DNA of 64,000 bases from Phytophthora sp. 'mugwort' (GCA_033558025.1 JAUCEF010000004.1:372001-436000), one strand, 5' to 3'. Positions 11,142 through 22,897 are shown, numbered from the stretch's first letter. Numbers and translations are program-made. Notes: a model not told the origin generated them from the sequence alone.

Positions 11142-11618
11142 TCACTTTGTCTCTTCACTCGACTCGATAGGCTGCGTCACGAGATCTGCATCATTTCCAT
11201 ATTTCTGCAAAATATAAAAATCAATAACTCCTTCGTTCAATTATTTGCACAAAACACGACGTACCTCGGCAAATCCAGCGAAACCTCCAGCAAGCACTCG
11301 GACGTGAGTTTTAACGCCAAGTGCCGCCGCGCGCTCGATAAAGCGCAGTGCACAAGTTGGTCCGCGGGTGTTGCTGCGAACACAGTGGAAAACGATCTCG
11401 TTGGTGTCCCCGATTTTAGAGACCAAAGCATCCACATCGCTATCCTCCGTAAAGCTTTCCTTTGGAAGGTGCTCGGCGTCAACGATATGGCCTTTGATGT
11501 CGTAGTCTTCGTCGCGGACGTCGACGATCACGGGGTATGGAGCATCGGAGCGGAGTAGAACCGCCAACTCATCGGCGGAGATCCGTTCGATAGCGAGCAA
11601 TTCTTCGGGAGTTGGCAT
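11142..11618 (-). CDS. Single-domain rhodanese/Cdc25-like protein, copy A
   Basis: Exons 11618-11265 and 11204-11142 on minus, joined in phase 0, give 138 residues starting MPTPEELLAIERIS. The rhodanese fold shows IVDVRDEDYDIKGHI, then the active loop FHCVRSNTRGP, a Cys-x5-Arg loop of the size found in Cdc25/Acr2-type phosphatases and arsenate reductases rather than the shorter sulfurtransferase loop. It ends VRVLAGGFAGFAE plus a short charged tail. Its true substrate cannot be told from sequence. The gene at 12.4 kb is a tandem copy with the same exon lengths. The ATG at 11618 matches the start of the copy. Confidence 0.85.
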
Positions 11619-11656
11619 CGTTGTTGAGTAATATCTGTGTGGTCGGTGAGATACAG
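11619..11656. promoter_or_regulatory. Possible bidirectional promoter (38 bp)
   Basis: Only 38 bases separate the ATG of rhodanese copy A on minus from the first in-frame ATG of the possible 80-aa gene on plus. If both are real, their promoters overlap the coding starts. The sequence shows no clear core element. Confidence 0.3.
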
Positions 11657-11960
11657 ATGTCACTGAAGCGGAAGGGCCACCGTTGGGATGAGCTCAAGAG
11701 TGATGAATCTTCAAATATTGTGGACAGATCTGAGCTGAACACACTTGACGTATCACCATTGGTCACCATTGGTGATTCACAACGAATTGTGACTCCCTAC
11801 AAGGCAGATTCAGGCTTATCGGCATCCCTTCGTAAGATATATATTTTCCTGACAAACTTCATCACGATCTCACTCAGACAACAACATACTAGGTACCACG
11901 TGTACTCCCGGAGTTGACCGGCTCATAGATTCGTTCACCGTACGGTTTTCTAGTCGATGA
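11657..11960 (+). CDS. Possible two-exon 80-aa protein
   Basis: Exon 11657-11831 and exon 11893-11960, with a 61-bp GTAAGA...CTAG intron in phase 1, give 80 residues. The product starts MSLKRKGHRWDELKSDESSN and after the splice reads TPGVDRLIDSFTVRFSSR. I do not recognise it. Support comes from a strong donor, an acceptor at the right phase and a sensible stop. No homologue is evident beside the second rhodanese copy. Confidence 0.4.
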
Positions 11961-12368
11961 CGTTGCTTGCTTTCTGTCGCGACGCGGCGTTCTCATTTTG
12001 GTGGTGCGAAAAGCAGTGTCTTAAGAGCTTGGTTTCGTCTGCATGTTGGTTGCTGGTTGATCTAGAAGTGCCAGTAGACGTAGGCTTCGTACCGAGATCT
12101 AACTCCACAGCAAGTGCTTACGGAAACAACATTTCTACCCGCAGTGTCCAGACGGTGCGAATATGCCTAGGATGCCCAAGATGCGCCTATGGCGCTTGCT
12201 GGGATCCAGGATGTATGCGATCGGATTTCGATTAAATAATACCGGTATTCCAACTATGATATTTGGATTAAGACGCTGAAGTGTCAAAATTGACTGTTTT
12301 TTTCGATACTAAATCAGTTCTTTAATTGTCTCGTTCGTCAAGGTCTGGACACTGGTATATTCAACACA
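11961..12368. other. Intergenic, nothing recognised
   Basis: No supported gene. A plus-strand open frame of 92 codons at 11957-12235 is Cys-rich and looks like chance. The right end holds the 3' end of rhodanese copy B. Confidence 0.3.
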
Positions 12369-12857
12369 TTACGGATTCCCGTCGTCTGACTGCGTGGGGG
12401 GCGTCAGTAGATCCGAGAAGCCGGCAAATATCTGATTCAGCACGATAATATACGCACAACTACTTCATATTTTCTCAATAAATTAATAGTTCGTTGAACT
12501 CACCTCGGCAAAGTCAGCGAATCCTCCGGCAAGCACACGCACATGTGCCTTCACGCCTGCTGCCTCTGCGCGTTCGATGAAGCGCAACGCGCACGTGGGG
12601 CCCCGGACGTTGCTGTGGCCGCAGTGGAAGACGATGTCTTGTTTGCTGCCGAGTCGAGCGACAAGAGCGTCCACGTCGGTATCGTCCTTGAACGCGGCTG
12701 AGGGATGATGCTCGGCATCCTTGATGTGTCCAAGTAGCTCGAAATCTTCGTTGCGCACGTCAATTACCACCGGACGCTCGTCGTCGGAGCGCAGTGCAAT
12801 AGCCAAGTCTTTGGCTGAGATGCGTTCAACCGCCAGGAGCTCGTCAGGAGTCGGCAT
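12369..12857 (-). CDS. Single-domain rhodanese/Cdc25-like protein, copy B
   Basis: Exons 12857-12504 (354 bp) and 12431-12369 (63 bp) on minus give 138 residues, the same exon sizes and splice phase as copy A. The start MPTPDELLAVERIS, the strand VIDVRNEDFELLGHI and the Cys-x5-Arg loop FHCGHSNVRGP are conserved. The second exon differs (IFAGFSDLLTPPTQS). It is a tandem duplicate, diverged but intact, so both copies are probably maintained. Family role: phosphatase, arsenate reductase or sulfurtransferase; not decidable here. Confidence 0.85.
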
Positions 12858-13256
12858 AGTGACAGGTCGATGGCAAAATGGAAAGTGATAAGACACAGAC
12901 ACAGGCACCGTTTAACAGATCTGGATCCGTATGATAGACGTACTGACCTCAAAGCAGCCGGCTGAAAGTTTCATATGACGTTTAGAGAAACCAATAGGAC
13001 GTGCGAATGGGGTCTTCGTGGCAAGATAAGCACTTGTGATGATTGGTAGCCGTTCATACTTCAACTGCAAGCGCCAGTCGTTGACGAGGATAGAATCTGC
13101 GTGGTATGTCAAACGTTTCCTCAACCTTAAAAGTTTTTAACAAGTCCTAGCTCATCCACAGTAAACGTAATGCATTCTCATTGCAGCCCCAAGCGTTCAC
13201 GAGATGACGATGGGTTTGGATACTCTCAGTCCTTGCCACGCAGCGTTCTGTATAGT

Positions 13257-14864
13257 TCAAGTCCTAATCTTAATGGGAAAGCAAGAGAGATCCTTGAGGT
13301 CCACAATCACGATCGTAGACGTCCCGGAGAAGGAAGGTACAGTAATTAGTCGAACCTGCTGGTCCTTTGGTCCTGTTCGAAAAAAAAGCAAAAAAGCACA
13401 AAGTTAGAAATTAGTGGTAATATTTCGCTTGTGCGAATTGCTCAGTCGTACCCTTAACGAGGCGTGTGCTGAAGCGTGGCTGGTTGCCTGAAAAATACAC
13501 GTGTGGACAGGTTTCAAGGATGAAAGGATCTTCGCTGGCCATGGGGAAGCACGCCAAGACATCAGGCGCAGTAGGAGCAGCGTGACGCCACTCAATACAT
13601 CGCTGAAGGTAGTCCAGCGCGCGCTCCTGTTCTTGCTGCTCTTTGTCTTGCTCTGTTGTCATGCTCTCATCTCCTTCCGAATCATCGGTGGGAAGTGTGC
13701 ACTGCAATATGCTATTCAGTGGCTGGCCCGCATCTCCAAACAGCTGAACGCCACCGACTTGGGCCTCATACGGGTTCGTAACGCATCGGAACGACTTGAA
13801 GTGTGAACTGCGCGGGAACAAACACGGGTGGAAGCTCTGCTGGGGCAGCGTATAGTTGCTCGGGTCCGACGCTCCAGGCATCAGGTCAACACACATGGCT
13901 GCAGCCAACGTTGACACCAACTCGTCAGCATTTCTTAAAGGCTGCCCGTCCAGTGCCAGCTCTTCTGCTGTCTTCCGTTTGATCGTCGGCACCTGAACTT
14001 CTTCATCGCCCAAAGCTTCAAGCACATTGCCTACTACAACAGTCCTTACAATCTTCGATACAAATTCGCGTTCCTTCTCGTCTCCCAATCGTCCGGCCAA
14101 ATAATCCACAAGGACGTGATTCCGGAGCGGTTGGCTGTCCTTGTTACGGCCAATGCTTAGTCCCGAGACTAGCGCCACATACTCACTCTCCTGTCTCTCC
14201 GGCAATGGGTGCTGAGGGGGAAACGACGGGACAAACACTTCTTCCACGTGGAACTGCCCGCCTGTTCCGTCATGAGGAACGTGACCACGTACCCCCAGTA
14301 CGACGCCCGTAACGAACCTGGCCACGTCGATGTCGCCCTCGAGCTGCACTCGGCCACTCTCGTCTTCAAGCAGGAGCTCGTCCTCCTTGGTGGCCAATGG
14401 CTCCTTGATATTCTCGATGGGTGTGACGCCTGACTCGTTCGTAAGCGCGTCAAATAGGTCCGGCTTGGCTTCCAGCACCTTGAGCAGCGTGCCGATGAGT
14501 ACACACTCCCGGCCGTCGGCCTTGAGGTCGATGACCTTGCTCAGTACCGGCACGCGCCCGCCCGTGTGTTCCTGCACCTGTACACTCACCACATCTCGCA
14601 GCTGCTGCAACCGACTCACGTAGATGTGCGAGAACTGCTGCGCGTACGACTTTTGCTTCAGCACGAAGCGCTGGTACGTAGGCGTGTACTCGGCCGAGCG
14701 GCGCGATGTCTGCAGAGGGAGGTGGGGATGACCATAGGGATAGGAACCGAGAGGATCATGTTAGCAACAAGATGAAGGCATGAGCAAAGAGTGGCGAGCA
14801 CTAGAGCACGCAGGAGAGACGCCTACAAGCAATGGATCCCACGTACCATGGACGTTGGCGCCAT
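13257..14864 (-). CDS. POLD2: DNA polymerase delta small subunit (p50)
   Basis: Three exons on minus: 14864-14847 (six codons), 14709-13452 and 13372-13257, all GT-AG, giving 463 residues (human 469). This B-subunit scaffolds DNA polymerase delta at the replication fork. The N-terminus (YAQQFSHIYVSRLQQLR) leads into the OB fold (DELLLEDESGRVQLEGDIDV). The phosphoesterase-like domain follows, with YVALVSGLSIG, VDLMPGASDPSNYTLPQQ, HPCLFP and TNPYEAQVGGVQLFG, then TAPDVLACFPM and CPHVYFSGNQPRFSTRLV. The last exon gives the family tail (VRLITVPSFSGT). A Glu/Gln/Asp-rich insert (MTTEQDKEQQEQER) precedes the TAPD motif. Intact and probably essential. Confidence 0.95.
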
Positions 14865-15179
14865 TTTTGACAGACACGGCAAAATATATTGTGATTTTAT
14901 TTTGCACATCAAAAAACTTTTTTTCTTAAAAGCGAAAAAAAGCACGCCAATTGTCAATAGTTGCTACTATGCCATTACTGTATGTTGCAACATTCCGTTG
15001 CTGCATTGCTCACGTTAGGTAGCACTGGCGTCGGCAATGTCATAGGAAATCGACAGAAACAAATTCCTACGATAGTAAGATGCATAATAGCAAGTGCTTG
15101 TCCAGGCTTGCAGTCAGAGACTGCAAGCCAAACAATACCCCGGAATTCATCAAAATGTATTACAACATCTAGCTAACAG
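14865..15179. other. POLD2 upstream region
   Basis: About 315 bases between the POLD2 start and the copia target site. It contains A/T runs and no supported gene. The insertion therefore lies close to the POLD2 promoter. Confidence 0.35.
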
Positions 15180-15184
15180 CATTA

Positions 15185-15405
15185 TGTTGTAATCGGACCA
15201 ACCGACGAGAATGCCACGGCACCACAAGAAGCAACGGCAGAGGTTTCGCAATAACCGGGGTAGGAGGAGTTACGAAACAGCTGCTCGTTCACCCGCGAGC
15301 TCTCTTTCTCCTTAACTCTCAATTCATTCTACAACCTTTCATCTATTACTCATTGCACGGGCCTCAAGCTATCCAACGTCTACCTGCGTCCTACATCGTG
15401 CAACA
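15185..15405 (+). repeat. Copia 5' LTR (221 bp)
   Basis: Starts TGTTGTAATCGG and ends TCGTGCAACA, with inverted ends TGTTG/CAACA. Its last 41 bases reappear at 27421-27461. Confidence 0.85.
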
Positions 15406-15421
15406 GGTTATGAGCCCAACA
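15406..15421 (+). other. Copia primer-binding site matching initiator-tRNA anticodon region
   Basis: The sequence right after the LTR is GGTTATGAGCCCAAC. It is complementary to the anticodon-loop region of initiator tRNA-Met (CAT anticodon in GGGCTCATAACC) rather than to a tRNA 3' end. This is the half-tRNA priming known for Drosophila copia. Confidence 0.65.
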
Positions 15422-15429
15422 AGGAGAAG

Positions 15430-15670
15430 CCTTGAGGAAGGTGCCAGTTCAAGGCCGAAGGCGTTTTACGAGGAAGGCGACCATTCGAGGCTAAAGACGC
15501 GCTCCGAGGAAAACGTCGAACACATCTCAGTGGCGCTCTTCGAGGAAGGCGACCAGCCATAACAACAGGGCTCGTCGAAGAAAGAAGACAGCCACTGGAA
15601 CCTACGACGCTCTTCGAGAAAGGTGACCGCCACTAGTGCCAGGCCCTTCGAGGAAGGACCCCGCTTCAGA
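15430..15670 (+). repeat. Degenerate GAGGAAGGCGACC-type repeats in the copia leader
   Basis: A motif close to TTCGAGGAAGGCGACC recurs about every 40-80 bases (near 15468, 15540, 15617 and 15650), with GAGGAAGG variants between. It lies in the untranslated leader before gag. Confidence 0.5.
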
Positions 15671-15705
15671 GAACTTAACCTCTTCGAAACACGGCCAGTA
15701 CCTTT

Positions 15706-17947
15706 TTGAAGGGAGTGCAGGACAAGCTGGAGCAAGTCCAAGAAGATATTTCAGGTCTGTCCGACCTAATGGCCGAGATATCATTTAACCCGCCCGATCC
15801 CCAGCGGCGGAAACCATTTCCACCTTCGCCACGCGCTGACGACGCCAGATCATTGAGCACGGCCGCGCTTATGGACCTCATCGTGGATCTACAACGCGAA
15901 ATCCAATCGCTACGGAACCAAACCCAGCAAACAAGACCTTCGATGTCAGACGTAAGCGTACACACTGTCCCTCCACCACTGAAGAAACTGAAAATCAAAG
16001 ACGTTAACTGCAGAAAGTTTGACGGGGCAGAAGTCTACCCAAGCCTCGGTGCTGGATTCGAGTATTTTCTGAAGGAGTACGAGCACGCTATTTAACTGAG
16101 TCGCTTGTCAACGGCTCAACCTGGACGGGCGAGTTAAAGGCCTCTCTGCTCGTGAATTTCCTGGACGGCAAGGCTTCAAGGTACTTCCAAAAGAAAAGCT
16201 CTGAGTGGAAGCAAAAGCATAACAGAAACTCGATGAGTTTTTCCCAATTGAAATCCACCTTGCTATTTGAGTCGGATGTCGACTAACTCAGCTGGAACTA
16301 AGCGACCGGATCAAGTGCTACAAACGAGGCGGAGATACATGGAATGATTAATTGGAATATCTGAAATTCATTGAAGGTTTGATGGATGGCGACCAGAGCT
16401 TGCATTTCCTGCAAATGTTCTGTAGCAACTCCTGCCCTGAGCTCGCTCCTGTTCTACTATCGAGCATCGACGTCGGAAGCAGTGAGAAGACCGGAGAAGC
16501 TGACAAAGCCTTGAACCTGCTCTACCGACTACGCGGGGACGGGAGATGCTACGCTGCTCGCCACCCAGCCGTATCGACACTCGAGAGCAGAACCCGGCCC
16601 CAAAACCATCGCAGTAGCAATACCTTCAATGAAGCCGCAACTCGCCAAATTGACGGTGAATAAAATGCTGCCAGTGCCCGCCGAATGCCGCTGAAGTGCT
16701 ACGTATGCGACAAGGAGCACAAGATGATCGTGTGCCCATCGTTGCCAAAGCTAAGAAATTGACAGAGGGAGGCGCACATGCAGCCGAAGTCGCCGACCGC
16801 GACAATGAAAGAAAATGGTAGAAGCGACGACGAAGGTGAAGTGTGGACACTCGACGGATGTTACCATTCTGCTTCGTCAAACTCAAATAGTGTGAACAGT
16901 ACCTGGCTTATTGATTCTGGTGCAACGCACCACATGTGCGGTGCTCGCGGCATCCTCTTCGGCATTGAACCAGCTCAGCTTGTTATTCGAGTGGCCAGTG
17001 GAGACTGCATCCAGGCTATGGAGAAGATAAATTGCGTGGTGACAACACTCGCTCGGTGGCGACAAAAGGCTATTCTGTAGCCGATGTGTACTTTTCACCT
17101 GGCTTGAGCAGAAATCTCATCTCCGTACACAAGCTCATCGAGAATAGGCTATCCTGTCTGTTCGGTTCCAACTGCACAATCATGAACTCGTCGGGAGGTA
17201 CAGTGGTTACCGCATCGAGTGACGGCAATATATGGGAGCTTGATGCCATCCCGAGCCATGCTGAATCATACTTTACCCAAGTTCGCGAAGGCACTCTCCA
17301 AACGTGGCATGAAAGACTGGGTCACATTAACTATCAAGACATCCTTCGGATGGTCGACAAAGGTCTGGTTGGCGAACCTCGCCTCTCCAATCGAAAATCC
17401 CATTTATGCATGAGTTGTTCCGAGGCGAAGCAGTCGCGTCGAAGTCAGCCTACTAAAGATTCATCCGCTTCCGCACCTCCCGATATCGTCGGCGCTACTA
17501 TTGGCATGGCTTGAAAACGGACTTGACCCCGGACCGGAACGGATACATCCACATTCTGACGATGATTAACTAGGCTCAAGCTACAACCGTATTCACTTGC
17601 TCCGCAAAAAGGATGAAGCCTCGGATCTCATTCGCGTGTTCATCAACGAATTTGAGACGCAGTACAACAGGAAAGTACAGTACATTCGCAGCGATGGTGG
17701 TGGATAATTCATCAACGGAAGTCTCAAGCGCTTCCTTCAAGATCGGGGTATTCGTCACCAGCATAGTGAGACAGCTACCTCCGCATCAAACGGTAAAGCT
17801 GAAAAATTTCATCGTACCCAGATGGACTCTGCGCGCGCGATGCTATGGGCTGCGATTCTCCCAAAACGTTTCTGGGGCGACGATGTACGCTATGCGAGCT
17901 ACATCCGAAATCGACTTCGAAATCGACTTCGAAATCGACTTCCTATC
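15706..17947 (+). pseudogene. Copia gag-protease-integrase, 5' part
   Basis: Broken polyprotein. Gag begins near 15706 (helical segment LMDLIVDLQREIQSLRNQ, then KFDGAEVYPSLGAGFEYFL). A shortened zinc knuckle CYVCDKEHKMIVC (C-x2-C-x3-H-x4-C) is at about 16699. The protease has STWLIDSGATHHMCGA at about 16900, with the DSG catalytic triplet intact. The pre-integrase HHCC region TWHERLGHINYQDIL is at about 17300. Integrase core fragments follow, with FETQYNRKVQYIRSDGG (a core Asp) and ASNGKAEKFHRTQMDSARAM. A 12-bp triplication near 17908-17940 repeats RNRL. The frame stops where the gypsy LTR enters and resumes at 25726. Confidence 0.85.
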
Positions 17948-18343
17948 TGTAACGGGTTACACGAAGGTATCACGAGTGTAGCCGTGCTACGTGTCACCTT
18001 ACAGTAAGTGGTACTTGGTACCACTTGCATTAACAGGATTTCAGTACGTGCCGCAGAGCCACCCGATATGCATTTGACTAGGTTTAACTATGGTAGATAG
18101 TTAGAGTCATACATTTAGACCACAGGCGGCTTTGCCGCAGATAAGCATACAAATAACAGTTCAGTTTTAGCATTAATGAGAGTATTACCCTAGGTTTAGG
18201 AATACTGACTCAATGATTCTCTAGTGATATAACTATAGTGATCTAAGCCTCTGCGGAGACCTTAGGGGTTAGGATAACCACGGCTAAGACTCGGGGAGTC
18301 ATACGTCTTCCTCTGACTCACTACGCTACGCAGCCCTGCTGCA
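17948..18343 (+). repeat. Gypsy 5' LTR (396 bp)
   Basis: TGTAACGGG...CTGCTGCA. Aligns along its length with the copies at 25327-25720 and 31047-31449. Confidence 0.9.
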
Positions 18344-18345
18344 CC

Positions 18346-18363
18346 TGGTAGCACTTAAAGTCA
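18346..18363 (+). other. Gypsy primer-binding site
   Basis: Two bases after the LTR comes TGGTAGCACTTAAAGTC. It begins TGG as expected for pairing with a tRNA CCA end. The tRNA was not identified. Confidence 0.5.
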
Positions 18364-18389
18364 ATTCCGCACCTGGGTCGTAGGACTAT

Positions 18390-19440
18390 CCCTCGGTGAG
18401 GATGGAGCAGACAGCCTTTTCCACCTGTCCCAGATCCAGCAAGACACGCTGAAGAAGCTTGTGTCTTTGTTCGGCCTGAGAGCATAACGCATCTTGCTTC
18501 GCAAGGACCGGACGCGGTGAACGCGCGTCTGGAGGCGTTCTCAAGCTACGAGAATGCTCTGTTGGGGCACCTCCAGCAGAGGATATCGGCATCTGCACCG
18601 ACGTCGACGATATCGCAGGATAGGGCCTCCCGGCCTAAACCCGAGCGTCAAGATCTCGAAGGAAAGGAAGGGGGAGAACCTCATGTTGTGAATCCGTGAG
18701 ATCGAAATGGCGGTGGGATCGGCCATGCTCCGTACTGAGCAACAGCGCGTGGCGCTAGCGGTTTCGAAGCTCGGTGGCCGAGCACAAGAATGGGCACTCA
18801 CGTGCGGCACGTCGGTGGACGCGGCCTTCCCGAGCTGGAAGAGCTGAAACTCCAGCTTTTGCGAGTGTTTGCTCCGCCTAATCAGGCGTAGCGCGTGAGG
18901 TCACGCTTTCTGAGTACCCGCCAGGGTAAGAGGACTTGGTGGACTTCGTCCAGGAGTTGCGAATCTAATCGCCGGCATGGCGGCCGATCCTCTGCCAGAG
19001 GCGGCGACTGTGTCTTTATGGAGGGCCTCCGCACTCACCCTTCCTCGTCTGAAGAGAGGCCGTGAGTGGGGCGTTGAACGCCGAGTTTAACTTTAAGTCG
19101 TCTCAACTTTGCTGGGGCGTTGCCAACGCTACTCCGTCCGACGGACCGGTCTCTATGGACCTCAGCTACGCCTAAGAAGAGGAAGCTCAGCTTCATGCCG
19201 CCGAGCAGCGTATCGGTGTTTGTCGGTGCTTCGTCTGCCGAAGCACCACCCATTTGAGGGCCACCTGCCCGTCACGCAGATCGCGTCAAGCTCCTACGAG
19301 CCTTCGCTCAGCATCGAGCCAAGCCATCGGCTCGTCGCGGGGAAACGGCGACAATCACTAGACGCGGAACGCCCTGCTGAGGAAGAACTAAGTTCTGTTG
19401 AGCCTCATGGAGGTGGAGGGCAACAGGACCCAGCTCCGGA
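18390..19440 (+). pseudogene. Chromovirus gag, broken
   Basis: Frameshifted gag. The capsid part reads [30 protein letters not shown] and [19 protein letters not shown] between about 18680 and 18885. A canonical zinc knuckle C-x2-C-x4-H-x4-C (CFVCRSTTHLRATC) is at 19228-19269. Stops fall within and after the capsid. Confidence 0.8.
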
Positions 19441-19483
19441 TTGAGCCGTACTCTCTAACACGGAACGTGTAAGCAAGCCGGGC

Positions 19484-19783
19484 TTGCTCGTCGTTGAGAC
19501 GACGGTAAAGGGCTTCGAGAAGCCATGGATCATCTTAGTCGATTCCGGAGCATCGGGCAACTACGCTCGACGCTCTATGATGGAAAGAAGTCAGCAATTC
19601 GCTGAGGCGATCAGGGAGCACAGGGGTGGCATCATCACTGTTCGCCTACCGACGGGGACCCGTGTCGCGGTGCCTAAGGTTCCTGTGAACCTGGACGTGA
19701 AGTTTCTCGACTTCGATAGCATGGAACGCTGTCAGGTCCTAGACCTGGATTCGTGGTACGACCTCATCCTGGGCATGGCATGA
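19484..19783 (+). pseudogene. Chromovirus aspartic protease
   Basis: A 99-codon open stretch contains a retropepsin: IILVDSGASGNYA (catalytic DSG), a flap-like ITVRLPTGTRVAVPKVPV and DSWYDLILGMA (the ILG motif). The active triplet is intact, but the surrounding polyprotein is broken, so it cannot be made as gag-pol. Confidence 0.85.
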
Positions 19784-20017
19784 CTGGAATGCCATGAGCC
19801 ATGGATTGATTGGAGGTCGAAGACCTTGGTCGCAACGCGCTTTACTCTTGGTGGAGCTCTGGTGAGTCATGAACCCACCTCTGCTAGGAAGCAAAAGCGC
19901 TTTTGGCGCGGGCACTGGATCGAGTCGGTCAACGTGCTGGACATCGGCGTATCCGAACTTGTAGACACTGAAGGTGTCGAGGAAAAGAGCCCCGAGCAGA
20001 GCTCGTGGGCTGTGACT

Positions 20018-20290
20018 GGAGCGGCAGGAAACCCGCCGGGTGACACAGGTGACATGTGTCACGACAGCGACACTCGTCATGATGACGGTGTGTCGTTACA
20101 CGCCATGCGTGGCGTGGCCGGCAGTATGCCGGGGCATCAAGGCCGCGGGCCTCAGCATGCAAGTGGAGCGGCAGGCAATCCGCTGGGTGACCGACGTCAT
20201 GGTGACATTGGTCACGACAGTGACACTCATCACGAGCTGTCGCTACACGCCATGCGTGGTGTGGCCGGGCCATCAAGGCCGAGGGCCCAC
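20018..20290 (+). repeat. Two imperfect ~130-bp tandem units between protease and RT
   Basis: Both units (20018-20164 and 20165-20290) start GGAGCGGCAGG, then share GACATTGGTCACGACAG-type text and TACACGCCATGCGTGG. They lie in the protease-RT spacer. Unit 1 has extra bases. Confidence 0.7.
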
Positions 20291-22377
20291 TGATGGAGGT
20301 GACGTGGCACGTATTCCACGGGGTGGAGACTGCGAGCGTCGCTGCTCTGCGACGGTTATCGGTCAAGACATACCAGTCTCGGGTGGAAAGCACACGGTGC
20401 AATCACCTGGAGATGCAGCTGATGTGACTGTTAAGACCTCTCCGAGGCAACAGTCTCAGCGGAGAGAAAGCTACGACGCCAAGCGTCAGCCGTGAGACGC
20501 AGAGCGTCTGATGCGTCTAGCATGACAAATAAAGATACTCCTGGTGATAGCGAGCAGCTATATACACTCGTCAACAGAGTGATAGGGGAAGTCGATGGCA
20601 ACATCAGTCTAGAGACTACGCCCACTGCCGACGCTCTGTTGGAGCTGGACGAGATGTACATGACCGAATTCGGCGACGCCTTGAAGGCCGGCGAGTTAGC
20701 CGAGTTGGTCCTTCTCCTGAAGAGGAGTTAAACGCGTCGTCGCTTTTGGATAAAGCAATCCTTAAGGACACCAGCAAGGCGCTGAATGCGCGGGCAGGAT
20801 CATCGATCTTCAAGGACCCTCGGATCCGTACTACCCTGTAGTGACGGAATATCAAGACGTGGTCTCGAAGGAACCTCCACGAGACTACTTCCGGATCGAG
20901 GTGTACGTCATGATTCCTGGAACCAAATACTGCGTGACAAGGCAGTGCCTTTGCCACGAGAACAGTGAGACGTCATTGACGCGTTCTTCCGTGCTAAGCA
21001 CGTGGCGGGTATGGTGCGCGATAGCAAATCTCCACACTCAACGCCTACGTTCTATATCAGAAAGCCGAATGGCAAGTGGCGAATTGTTCATGCTTTTAAT
21101 AAGCTCAACGCGGCCACCATTCCGGCGCAAACGCCTATTCCTAGGAAAGACTTTTCCAGAACAACATGACGGGGTGTACGTTGTACAGTGCCCTCGACTT
21201 GGTCGATGGATACTATCAATTGCTCATCCGAGCAAGCGATATTCCGCTTTACGGCGGTCAGCACTCCGAATGGTATGCTCTGGGAGTGGCTAGTAATGCC
21301 CCCAAGGGCTGTAGAACGCGCCTGCGACGTTTAATCGTCTTATGTCGCAAATGTTCAGGCCCCACAGGGCGTATGCTCAGACATACTTCGACGACAGATT
21401 CGTCCACAGTCGTGAGGAGCATGGAAAGTCTGATGTGGAGAATCAGATTGAGCACCTGCGAGCGGTGCTCGATTGCACGCGCACACACAAGTTGTATGCC
21501 GACATTGACAAGTGTGTCTTCGGCGCTGAAGAGATCCCCATTCTGGGATGCTTCATTGGGAAGCGCAGCCTTCGAGCGGATCCCGCTAAGGTCAAGGCCA
21601 TTGTAGACTGGCCGGTTGCAAAGAACCACAAAGACTTACGGGAGTGGCTTGGCCTGGCCAATTGCTTGCACAAATACAGCAAGAACTATGCTGAGGTGGC
21701 AAAGCCGCTGCCCAATCTCCTTAAGAAAGATGTGGACAGGTGTTGGGACACCGGCACATCAAGCGGCTTTTGAAGCCATTAAGGAGAGTCTCCTTCAGGC
21801 CCCGATCCTGCCAGACCCCGATCGTCCTTTCAGTGTCGTCTGTGACGCGTCGGACTTTGCCATCGGCAGTGCATTGTTGCAAGCAGATGCTGAAGGGTCT
21901 GAATGCGTGATCGCGTTTGAATCTCGCCAGTTTAAGGCTGCTGAGAAGAACTATCCAGTTCATGACAAAGAGCTACTTGCGATGAAGTATGCGCTCGTCA
22001 AATTCAGGGTTCACCTACTCGGCTCCAAGCCGTTTGTGATCTGCACTGATCATGCGTCGCTACGCAGTGCGACGCAGTCGCCTCAACTCTCTCAGAGAAT
22101 AGCCCGTTGGATCTCCTTCTTTGCGGAGTACAACTTCGAGGTGAAGTACAAGCCTGGCAGGCAAAACGTCTTGGCCGATGCGTTATCACACAGGCCAGAC
22201 TATGAGATCGCTCATGTCACGACGGTGAGTTCGTCTGTGACAGAATTAATCCGCGCGGCGTACGCGCGTGACGAGCCCTGCGTAGCTCTGCTACATGCGC
22301 TAGGAAGCGCGGGGTTTGCTAACTCAGATATTAAGCTGTCAGCGCGGTTGCGCGCGAGGCTGCATCGATACACTCAC

Positions 22378-22429
22378 GATGGCCTATTGTACTACGGTCT
22401 GGACCAGTACCGTAGTACAATAGGCCATC
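22378..22429. repeat. 52-bp palindrome inside integrase
   Basis: Arms 22378-22398 and 22409-22429 are perfect 21-base inverted copies. The 10-base centre CTGGACCAGT is itself nearly palindromic, so the whole can form one hairpin. It replaces the segment that normally links the RNase H end to the integrase finger. Confidence 0.9.
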
Positions 22430-22897
22430 ATCGTATTCTCTATGAGGCACATGATACCCCACTTGGCGGTCATCTTGGCCGAGAAAAGACCTATAGCTCG
22501 GTGAGCTCCCACTATTGGTGGCCAAACCTTTACAACTGGGTCAGTACGTATGAATGCACGTGTGAGACGTGTCAACGGGTTAAACCCTCGCCACACTCGG
22601 CTGCGCCGTTGGCCAGCTTGCCTGTACCCACGGGGTGTTGGCAATCCATGAGTATATTTGTGTTCGTCCTGCCACCGGATGCGGTGGGCAACACGGGCAT
22701 CGTGGTCTTTGTCGACGGATTGAGCAAAATGGCTCATCTAGCGGCGGTTCCGGACTCCATCGATGGAGAAGGAATAGCCACGCTGTTTCATGGATCGTGT
22801 CTTTCGACAGCATGGTCTGCCAGAGGCAATTGTCTCGGATCGAGATCCTCGTTTCACGGGTAAGTTGTGGATGTCGGTCTTTAAGATGCTCGGCACT

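Noticed and set aside
13186..13342. Plus-strand exon-like frame (PKRSRDDDGFGYSQSLPRS) with acceptor and donor
   Set aside because: It lies opposite the last POLD2 exon, which matches the family tail, so it is the shadow of that exon.
19826..20293. 155-codon frame rich in His/Asp in the gypsy element as a separate gene
   Set aside because: It results from the two tandem ~130-bp units and lies in the protease-RT spacer.
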